Position numbers and translations under genes: made by a program
NCBI GenBank assembly: GCA_009746045.1
Contig: RPFO01002071.1
Span: forward strand, 1-64,000
Direction: 5' to 3'
DNA: 64,000 bases
Source of the DNA: Mesostigma viride
Lineage: Eukaryota; Streptophyta; Mesostigmatophyceae; Mesostigmatales; Mesostigmataceae
Part shown: piece by piece, positions 55,908 through 64,000 of the stretch
Numbering within the stretch: position 1 is the first letter of the stretch
Layout of the letters: each line of letters starts with the position of its first letter
The notes under the pieces: generated by a model
Database searches by the model: none
What the model was told of the DNA's origin: nothing
What the model saw: only the letters and a program-made list of their open reading frames with translations

Positions 55908-57097
55908 GGTATATTTTTCGCGACCGGTTCAGTCCTTTTCGGTCCCCAAGTACCGTCGAACCACAGCGCGGTACCTAAAATCGCGTAACGGAAACTAAAA
56001 GAACCGAAACTGTAGGATGTTGTCATGGACCGTATGAAGGAATTTTGTCGCCCGTACGAGGGATTTCACGCACCGTACGAGGAGTTGTCATGGACCGTAT
56101 CCGTAACCGTACAATGGAACCGCGAGTTATAGTGACCACCTGCCTCCGTGGCAGGGCAGGCAGGAAGGTGGAGACTATGGCGAACTCGTTTTAATATTAA
56201 TCCAAGGGGAAATTTCGCCAAACGTGCAACGAGCGTGCTCACATACGACTTTCGGTGGGTACCTAAAAGGAGTATAATACTTGCCTCATGGCTTGTTCAA
56301 AGCCGACAGGGCGTACTGTGGGTGTACTGTATTCCTAAGGTGCAAATACTTAGGAGGCGCTGGGAGGCGTGCAAAATTTGATGGCCCTTGCCTCGGACAT
56401 GGTCAGATATGGACACTAGTTAACAGGAAGGTGAGCGTTAACTGGAAGGTGAGCAAACTTATGGGAATATTGAAATTTGAAGCGGCAGGCACTCTAAAAT
56501 TTCATCAAGAATCGCAGCCTTGGTTGGTCATGACGATGATGCGCAGTTTAAGAAGCGTCAGAAAATGGGGCAGGCTTTCATTTGCACCTTTAGTGGTACG
56601 GATTGAGGCCAGCTGTAGGGCTCTCAGGTCTTTGTTAGTATTAGTGTAGGCTTGCAGATTGTATGGCTTCTGGTGTCTATTCTTTATCGTGTACTCACGA
56701 ATCCAAGGCTTCGAATATTTTACAACTGCAAAGCGTCACGACGGCCGCGGTTCCAGTGGTCCGTCAAGGTTTGGTTGTTATATACATAAAGAGGGCCGCT
56801 CGTGTAACCATTCGCCACGATAGTTTGTGGATTACCTGGGCTGCTCAGGCAGTCTTCAGGATAGCTCGTATGAGCCAAGTTGATGCCGATTTATCAATGC
56901 ACCGTGACTGCTGCACATACCGGACCTGTGCTGTGAGAATTGCGGACATCATTGCTGCAGCTTTCTTTGTTTACTTGATGGTAGCAAAGCTGTGCAAACC
57001 TTCTGGAAGTCAGGTATAGGCATGGTTGTGCAGCATTGTAGAAGCTCGATTTGTTCCCCAGTTTCTTGGCCCTTCTTTTTCTATCAAAAAGTAGGTA
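55908..57097. other. left interior of the TIR element
   Basis: No supported gene. Subterminal repeats of ATGGACCGTAT and CGTACGAGG lie at 56,020-56,105. Open frames up to 122 codons (56,281-56,649 +) show no motif. Confidence 0.5.
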
Positions 57098-58305
57098 TCA
57101 AAGAGACAACCAGCGCAGGCCAGAAATCGGGAGAATCCGGACCATGGTAGCTCGAGCCTGCCGTTATCTTTTCCGCGTTTTCGAGTCGTTCAGGATGATG
57201 AAGATGAATGGTGATGGAAATGTGTATCCTTGTGCATTGATATTATGGCTGGCTTACGTGTGGAGCGACTAGATGACCTATAGCAATATGGTATGGCTAA
57301 CCGGCATGCAGGGGTCAGGCAGAGCCGGTATGATTTCACTGCAAAGGGCAGCAACTTGCACGATGCACAGCTGGCTCATACATTATTTGCCTATATATTG
57401 CATGAATGAGTATTTCTTTGCATGGTAAGTGTCTTCAACGTGCATGTGTGCGATGTTTTATCGTGGGTCTAGCGATACTAGACTCCATGCGGCATGCGTG
57501 TATGATTACTTTGTTGAACGACAGTAAAATCATATGTTCCTTGTAGGGCAGTGAGCCAGTGAGCCAACTGTGTATTCTATGCTTATTAGTGTCACAAACA
57601 TGTCAGTGAGAGAAATGGTTGAAACAGCCCTGAAAACCATCAAATCTAGTGGTCACGTACGATCGTGTACTATACCGTATTATACCGTGTTATACTTGAT
57701 ACGGACCCTGTGCGTATAACCGCGTATTACGTATAATGGAACTCTGACCCCGATGGATGGATGGGTGGGGACACACAATCCTACCGGTCTAATCTATCTA
57801 CGACATCAAGCCAACTCTAGTCTAAGCATAACAAGACTTGTTGTCTCCTTGATAACAAGACGCGGTGGCAGAAGATTGTCAAGGCTCACACGCCCGACCC
57901 TGTGGGCAAGCCACCTCCCCCCAAGAGGAGGAGGCGTTTTGATGAGTAGGGTAGTTAGGATTTTTCTAGACTAGGTAGATTAATGAATTAATTAATTAGA
58001 CTCGTGCTCCCGTTGGGGAGTCACGGAGCATTAACCCCGATGAATGGATGGATGGGTGCACACATTCCTACCGGTCTAATCTATCTACATTGGCTACATA
58101 CTACATCTATCTAACAACATTCTAACTACATCATCTATCTAGGCAGCCTAGATAGATTAGCGTTAGGTTAGCTAGGTAGATTAGCGTTAGGTTAGTTAGA
58201 TTACGCGGCTCTCTCCACTCCACCATCCATCATGGAATATGTGCTACATGATCTCCCAACGGAGGCACATGTGTTATAATTTAATTTTAATTTAATTTAG
58301 TCTAA
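57098..58305 (+). repeat. LINE family fragments (same as 16 kb)
   Basis: 57,098-57,180 repeats 15,963-16,045. 57,855-57,965 repeats 16,573-16,690, the last codons of the LINE ORF ending RRRRFDE and its stop. 58,198-58,305 repeats the 3' tail (GGAATATGTGCTACATGATC, TTTAATTT). In addition GATGGATGGGTG with CCTACCGGTCTAATCTATCTA occurs at 57,753 and 58,043. This suggests nested or tandem LINE ends. Confidence 0.75.
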
Positions 58306-58689
58306 GCTCTCTACCCTAGCTCTCTTCATGTATTATTTAGTTAGCTAGGTGGTATGCAGTGATTGTGGAAATGTTAGGTGCATGGTTGACTAGCAGAACT
58401 TCGATCCATGCCATTCGTAAAACCGTCATGGTTGGCCATTAGTGGTTGAGTAGCGGACAGCTAGCTAGCGTTACCATGCATTGGTACAACCGTTCATTCT
58501 CAATTCATGTTGGCTTTCAAAATATGCCGTGTCATTGATATTAAAATTAAAAAATTAAATTAGGAACATATCTCCGTTCATTCATGAAGTGAGACAACTA
58601 TGCCTGGACATTCATTTATATTTATTCATTTATTTTTTATTCATGGACATTGGCTATTCCGATTTAATGATGTTATGGGTGGTAGCATG

Positions 58690-59035
58690 CAGGACAAGAG
58701 GAGGTGGAAGACCATTGTCCAGGCTCATACTCTGATCAGACACTCCGCAAAGGTGAAAACCTTTGCGTTCAGTGCCAGGCCGCGGAAAACGCGGAAAACG
58801 CGATCTGCAAATGAATCATACGCCCGCCCCTGTGGGCAAGCCCCCTCCCCCCAAGCGGAAGGGGCGCTTTGCTGAGTAGAATAGGTAGGGTTTTCTAGAT
58901 TAGATTAGCTTAGAGTTAGATTAGTTCGGTTTCGCGGCTTTGTCCCCCCCTCCATCCATCCACGGGAATATGTGCTACATGATCTCCCAATGGAGTCATG
59001 TTATAATTTAATTTAATTTAATTTAATTTAATGGG
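58690..59035 (+). repeat. LINE 3' end, copy 3, with an insert
   Basis: CAGGACAAGAGGAGGTGGAAG through CTTTGCTGAGTAG and the tail with ATGTGCTACATGATCTCCCA and (TTTAA)n. The last codons of the LINE ORF are interrupted by 86 bp at 58,731-58,816. Confidence 0.8.
58731..58816 (+). mobile_element. 86-bp tRNA-like mini-insert with CATAC duplication
   Basis: It starts TCTGATCAGACACTCCGC and matches the first 86 bases of the element at 17,750. CATAC stands directly before (58,726-58,730) and after (58,817-58,821). It contains the CGCAAAGG/CCTTTGCG hairpin but not the tRNA-like part. A recent insertion of a truncated copy. Confidence 0.85.
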
Positions 59036-59155
59036 TGGTAGCAGTATTAGTTAGCATCTTTGACACCGGAGTGTAACTCGTGACTCACACTAACTACTAC
59101 TTGGAATCATGTATATCAATTCAGATTAGTAATTGAGCTTAGATTGCATGCAGGC

Positions 59156-59310
59156 CTTATATCAAGGAGACAACCAGATATATTACTATTATCAAGGATT
59201 AATTAATTAATTAACCAGCGCAGGCCAGAAATCATATCAAGGAGACAACCAGCACACTATTGTTATTATCAAGGAGACAACCAGCGCAGGCCAGAAATCG
59301 GGCGTATGCT
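59156..59310. repeat. repeats of ATCAAGGAGACAACCAGCGC
   Basis: ATCAAGGAGACAACCAG is found at about 59,162, 59,235 and 59,269. The longer form with GCAGGCCAGAAATCGGG also occurs at 15,963 and 57,101. Confidence 0.75.
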
Positions 59311-59359
59311 CACATGATACGGCATTGGAATATCCCATGTCTCCATCACTTGCACTTTG

Positions 59360-60370
59360 TGCGCACCGAGCCACCCATGCAGTCGCCCACCCATGCAGCC
59401 ACCTGGCCACCCACCCACACAACTACTCACACACTCGCGTGCCCGTACACCTAGACACCCACCCGTCCACCCACCCAGTGACCCACCCACCCAGCCAGCT
59501 GCGCACGTGCTAACCCACCTTTTATAACCACGCGTGCACCTAGACACCCAACCACCTACCAACCCACTTGGACATCCACCCACCCACCAAGGCACCTGCG
59601 CAACCCACATACCAATCAGGTAATAAGGAGGCATTCACCCATCCAATGAGCCAACCACCCAATCACCCAACCGCCTAAACACCCAGCCAGCTGGCCCCAC
59701 ATGCACCCATGCGGCCGCCCACCCTTGACCCACCCACGCACCTACAAGTACCCACTCAACCACTCACTGCCCCCACACCCTTATACCCACTGACCCACCC
59801 ACTGACCCACCCACACATGCATTTTCTCAGCCACCCACCCACCTACCTCACCCCCAACGTGCACAGCCCTTCACCCGCGATAGGTGAGACGGTCCCAACC
59901 ATAAACCCATCCACGCATCCATATCTGTGCGCGCACCCGTCCATCTACCCGTCCCTTCGCCCACCCACCCACATAGTCATCTACACATCCACCAGCCACC
60001 AACCACCAATGGCCTACCCACCAACCCACCCACCCACACGCATCCCTAACCAACCAACCACCAACCCACCACCCTCAATACCGTGCCATTGTTTCACTCA
60101 CGAATCCAACAACCCACCCACTTCGCAGTCCCCAAAGCCTATCAATCACCCAGCCACCTGGACATCTACCTATGACCGACCACCCTTGTACTCATCCACC
60201 CACCATGACCAGCCAGCCAGCCAGCCACCCTCTCCAGCTGCCTGTGCTCCCAGCTACTCGGCCAGCCATTAACCAAGGCATTCACCTTTCAGCCAGCCAC
60301 CTGCCATTGAACCCACCTACGCCTAGGCATCCCTTGAAGCATCGATAGCCTAAGCCTCCCACATAAGACT
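59360..60370. repeat. ACCC/CCCA-rich low-complexity region
   Basis: About 1 kb of degenerate CACCCACC, AACCACC and similar motifs without strict period. It grades into the AACC array. The open frames (187 codons at 59,709) are compositional. Confidence 0.85.
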
Positions 60371-60378
60371 TCCTGGGC

Positions 60379-60994
60379 AACCAACCAACCAACCAACCAA
60401 CCAACCAACCAACCAACCAACCAACCAACCAACCAACCAACCAACCAACCAACCAACCAACCAACCAACCAACCAACCAACCAACCAACCAACCAACCAA
60501 CCAACCAACCAACCAACCAACCAACCAACCAACCAACCAACCAACCAACCAACCAACCAACCAACCAACCAACCAACCAACCAACCAACCAACCAACCAA
60601 CCAACCAACCAACCAACCAACCAACCAACCAACCAACCAACCAACCAACCAACCAACCAACCAACCAACCAACCAACCAACCAACCAACCAACCAACCAA
60701 CCAACCAACCAACCAACCAACCAACCAACCAACCAACCAACCAACCAACCAACCAACCAACCAACCAACCAACCAACCAACCAACCAACCAACCAACCAA
60801 CCAACCAACCAACCAACCAACCAACCAACCAACCAACCAACCAACCAACCAACCAACCAACCAACCAACCAACCAACCAACCAACCAACCAACCAACCAA
60901 CCAACCAACCAACCAACCAACCAACCAACCAACCAACCAACCAACCAACCAACCAACCAACCAACCAACCAACCAACCAACCAACCAACCAACC
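60379..60994. repeat. perfect AACC tetranucleotide array, 154 copies
   Basis: 616 bp of uninterrupted AACC. The minus strand reads as (Val-Gly-Trp-Leu)n in every frame, which is an artefact. The number of copies may be limited by assembly. Confidence 0.97.
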
Positions 60995-62638
60995 AGTCAC
61001 CCAGCAACACAACCACCTAACCACTCGACAACCCAATTACCGAACCACCTAACTACCCAACACCCAAACCAGCCAGGCATGAGCCCGCCCATTTGCCCTC
61101 GCATGCCCGCACCATCGCAACCCCCCATAAACGCCCCGCTCACCTAGCCAGCCACACGCCCAGCCAGCCACCTGCTCAACTCACGCATGAAGGCAATATC
61201 AGCCATGCATGGCCTCACCTTGCATCACTTGCATTGCCTGGCTAATTTGCGTGAGGCAGCTTCCATCTCGTTGTAAGCAATTGCAAAGGCATTTTCTTCA
61301 TAGTAATGAATGAGAAACAACGTCGCAAACGTTCTCCTTTCCTTCTTTGAAACAGTATATAAATCAGAAAGACAAGGGCAAATATCTGGACAAGGTGGCA
61401 ATAACCACTGCATAATGCCCTTGAGAAAGTCTTATTAATCCAGCTCTCTACCCTTTGAGAAGCTGCCTTGCCTTAGCAACGACTCTGGAACCTCTAGCTC
61501 GCTCACCTCGCTTAATCTGCGCTTCTTTATGGCTGCCGGGAGATGCGAAGCGTGAGCCCAGCGGGTCGTGGCGTGGTCGTCTGCCCGACCCATCACATCT
61601 CGAAACCGCATTGCCGACTAATAAAAAATGACGACCCCCTTTGCCTTTTGTATCTAGCGTCAAAGGAACAATGAACTCGCTTGGAAAACACGGTCGCAAA
61701 GAGCTTTCTACAGGCATAATAAGCAATTTTCGCAGCTTTTACCGCACTTACTGCACATTCGGAAGACCATTAGCGACGTTTGCGCGGAATCTTGGGCACG
61801 CCATATGTCCTGCTGGCTTATTGCCGCAGGCTGGGCAGTACAGGAAGGTTGGGCATAGCCTAAAGAGCTAATTATCTGACGACAAAGACATGTACTGTAC
61901 GAAGCAAGAAACAGACGGATTTCGCACCCCATATTTATTCAGGCGAATGCCGGAGAATAAAAAGCGAAACTCAGAAAACGAAAACACTAACGTTTTCGGG
62001 GATATTGTAACGCATAATCTGAGCTATCGTTCCGGGATTTTCATCTCCTCTCGTAACCAGGACTTTTAGACACGTACCACCGAGAAATCTGGTTTTCGCG
62101 AAAAAAATGGTGCGCTGCAAAAAACAATTTGTCCCGTTCTATTCCCTCGTCGCAATCACAGCTCTTATCATTCCAAAATTATTCCATGGATTAACCGTGA
62201 TGTAAGCTTCGTTTTGACACCTCGAGCGGCTGCAGTGACGCAAGTTTCAAAACGCTAGCTGATACTCGACCGCCATGGGTGTTTTCGTCGTTTTCGTCTG
62301 TGGTGTCGCGGGAAAAATCGAGATGACGACCTCCGAGTCTCGGTCACTGTAATGGCCAGCTCGTAACCGGCAGTGACCGTCGCGTGTCCGCCCCTGTAAC
62401 CCCCGGTCTGTCAGTCAGTTCGTCCCGGTCACGTTTCCGTTTCGATCCGTTGGTTTCCGTTTTTCTACCCTTTTTAACCGTTTTCCCTCCCGTTTTGATC
62501 CGAGGTAATTAAGTCCGGATCTGAAGTAGGTTCGAAGTAAGGTTTGAACTCGAAGCCAGGTGCGTCGATGGAAAAAACGGCCGAAATCGGACGAACAAAG
62601 TTAATGTACCTTGATGGAACCGGTGTTTTTCGGGGGGT
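60995..62638. other. right interior of the TIR element
   Basis: No supported gene. Minus-strand frames at 61,225-61,413 and 61,448-61,726 (62 and 92 codons) show no motif I recognise; they could be exons of something unknown. T/C-rich subterminal sequence lies at 62,400-62,500. Confidence 0.5.
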
Positions 62639-62682
62639 CTCAAACACAGCCATTTTCGATGAGTGTGGTGGGGTATTGCTAT
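62639..62682 (-). repeat. right terminal inverted repeat
   Basis: Exact reverse complement of 55,864-55,907. Confidence 0.95.
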
Positions 62683-62990
62683 GCGTTGTCACCTTGTCCC
62701 TTGTCCCTTGGAGCTTACTGCTCGAGTGACTGTGCTCAGCTGTACCTTCTAAACGTTTATCGTTACCATGGGTTGAGCAGGCAGTTTATCTCCGATAAGG
62801 ACAAGCTGTTTACCTCGGACTTTTGGACAGAGTTCTTTGCTGCTATTGGTACTAAAGTGATGTTTGGCACTGCGTACCATTCCCCCTCCTCACGCCTAGT
62901 AGAGCGAGTGGTAGAAGAAGCCCTATGACATTATGTAAATGGACCCGTCTGGTAGTGACTGGGAAGATTACCTATGTTTGGTTGAGTGAA
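62683..62990 (+). pseudogene. integrase C-terminal half of copy B
   Basis: YRYHGLSRQFISDKDKLFTS, DFWTEFFAAIGTKV, GTAYHSPSSRLVER continue the integrase cut at 55,863. The second Asp (ISD) and the Glu (VER) are present. A stop follows VVEEAL. Where A has a one-base break in ISDK.., B has the full reading. Confidence 0.85.
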
Positions 62991-63084
62991 AACCTGCACA
63001 ACCTCTAGTTGTTTTCCTTCCTTGCCTTATGTTATTTCCTCTGGCTGTGGGTCGGTTGGTTGTCCCCCGCCCTCCGCAGCCATC

Positions 63085-63831
63085 ATGTCAGACGACGCCT
63101 GCTCAGCCAGCCGCTGTCGCTCCGTCCGTGGCTCCCTCCGTCGCGCATGCTCAGCCGGCCGCTGTCGCTCCGTCCGTGGCTCCCTCCGTCGCGCCTGTTC
63201 AGTCGGCCGAGCCTCAGCGTCATCCAGATTTGGGCAAGGCGTCGACGGGCAAGTGGGTGTTTGACACTACCGAGGATACGTATGATTCGGCCATGGGTGA
63301 TTGGACCTCTAGCTGCCCGACCGGCCACGACGTCTTCCCCTGTCGCCGCTCCTGCCGCTACCGCTTCTTCCGTCGTGCCCGCCTCCGCCGTCATCCACCA
63401 ACCGCGCGTTGCTCCTGTTGGGAAGTCCTCAGCTTCGGTCACGCGTGTTAGCGAGAGTCGTGAGATCCGGCACGTGCGTTTGTGGCCTGTGGCCCGACAA
63501 CGTGGAGCGTTTCCTGGACTTGTTTTTCACCTCCGTTGCTCGGGGTGAGCTGGTCTTCTATCGGTTCCTCCTGCGCGCCCTCCTTCTGCTGTCGGCAGAG
63601 CCCTTCGTGCGCTAGTTTTAGTGTGGGTTCCTGGACTGGGCCCGTGGTCAGGTCGTTCTCACGCAGCATAAGTATTACTGGGCCTTTCTGGGCCTTTTTC
63701 CTGATGGTGTGTGGGCCGATGTTTTCCTCACTGTAGATAGGCATGACAATGCCGAGGATGTGGCCCACTACCAGGCGTATCTGGATGTTCTGCTGGCCTC
63801 GCGTGGCACTTACCAGACTGATGGCAACTAG
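63085..63831 (+). pseudogene. 3' ORF of copy B
   Basis: ATG at 63,085 behind the same acceptor as in A. Soon after, the sensible frame changes (AQPAAVAPSVAPSVA repeated by a 48-bp tandem duplication at 63,103-63,198). Later blocks LDLFF, the YYWAFLGLFPDGVWADVFL equivalent and the C-terminus ending at TAG 63,829-63,831 match A closely. The frame is open only in pieces, so it is a pseudogene, but the end has stayed conserved. Confidence 0.75.
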
Positions 63832-64000
63832 ATAGAGGGCCTTAGGCCCGACCTGAGGGTGTTGTCCCTCCGGTATATGGAGTCGCCCTCATATTCTAGC
63901 CAGTTGATTGGTCGTTCTTGGTCCTTGGTACTGATTTGTTTACTCTGTGTGTCCTGCCCAGTGCCGTCCCCCCCGGCAAGGACTCTGTTCCAGGCAGTTA
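63832..64000 (+). other. 3' untranslated part of copy B, cut by the window end
   Basis: It matches 52,344-52,512 of copy A. The polypurine tract and 3' LTR would follow beyond the window. Confidence 0.8.

Larger units (their letters stand above)
55864..62682. mobile_element. 6.8-kb terminal-inverted-repeat element, no transposase seen
   Basis: The 44-bp perfect inverted repeats begin ATAGCAATACCCCACCACAC. The flanking bases are compatible with a TA target duplication: removing the element and one TA restores a sequence that aligns with the integrase of copy A around 48,930-48,960. The interior has no recognisable transposase and is mostly other repeats: LINE 3' ends, a tRNA-like mini-insert, ACCC-rich DNA and a large AACC array. 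It is probably a non-autonomous DNA transposon swollen by later insertions. Tc1/mariner-type superfamilies use TA, but no superfamily is claimed. Confidence 0.8.
36217..64000 (+). mobile_element. copy B, older Ty3/gypsy-like element carrying three nested insertions
   Basis: The 5' LTR is at 36,217-36,778, with leader, gag, protease, part of RT, RNase H, integrase and 3' ORF in order. These are interrupted by a LINE (38,871-41,762), copy A (42,541-53,285) and a TIR element (55,864-62,682). The window ends about 200 bp before the expected 3' LTR: 63,960-64,000 matches 52,461-52,510 of A. B itself lies in copy C. All genes are broken; most of the RT core is replaced by a module related to the pre-gag ORF. 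Confidence 0.85.

Noticed and set aside
60282..61036. Minus-strand (Val-Gly-Trp-Leu)n protein
   Set aside because: Translation of the AACC microsatellite in all three frames.

Overview
The window looks like nuclear DNA of a green-lineage eukaryote, either a green alga or an early-diverging streptophyte. The evidence is one intron-containing NIN-like (NLP) RWP-RK transcription factor gene, a fragment resembling a plastid serine tRNA, heptamer repeats one base away from the plant telomere motif, and several plant-type retroelements. The species cannot be fixed from the sequence. Only the NLP gene is clearly a host gene. Almost everything else is repeat or mobile DNA.

Layout. 1-11,340 is a 40-bp minisatellite array with larger internal duplications, followed by a CA-rich edge. 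11.6-14.4 kb holds a deleted plastid-like tRNA-Ser, seven TGTAGGG-type heptamers and small tandem duplications carrying a recurring palindrome. 14.4-15.3 kb (-) is a fragment with a SWIM-type zinc motif. 15.6-20.4 kb contains two TTAA-flanked hairpins, a LINE 3' end, a fold-back pair of about 405-bp tRNA-like elements and a LINE ORF1 fragment. 23.3-29.3 kb (-) is the NLP gene in three visible exons. 32.2-33.3 kb holds a tandem duplication and a second LINE 3' end (-).

From 34.1 kb to the window end lies a deeply nested set of related Ty3/gypsy-type elements. Copy C (-, 34.1-36.2 kb) was entered by copy B (+, 36,217 to beyond 64,000). B was in turn broken by three insertions: an endonuclease-type LINE in its gag (38,871-41,762, 13-bp target duplication), a younger copy A in its protease (42,541-53,285, target duplication GCTGA), and a 6.8-kb terminal-inverted-repeat element in its integrase (about 55,864-62,682). 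That last element is filled with LINE ends, a tRNA-like mini-insert and a 154-copy AACC array.

The most notable system is the A/B/C retroelement family. Besides gag and pol (protease, RT, RNase H, integrase and a chromodomain-like tail), it carries three extra parts: a leader ORF that starts inside the LTR, an ORF before gag with a viroplasmin/RNase H1 N-terminal-like domain, and a 3' ORF of unknown function whose C-terminus is conserved in all three copies. A strong splice donor at the end of the leader ORF and an acceptor just before the 3' ORF are kept in both A and B. They would join the two ORFs in frame, which suggests a spliced accessory protein. Single-base frame breaks recur in recent and host genes alike, so part of the damage may be assembly error.
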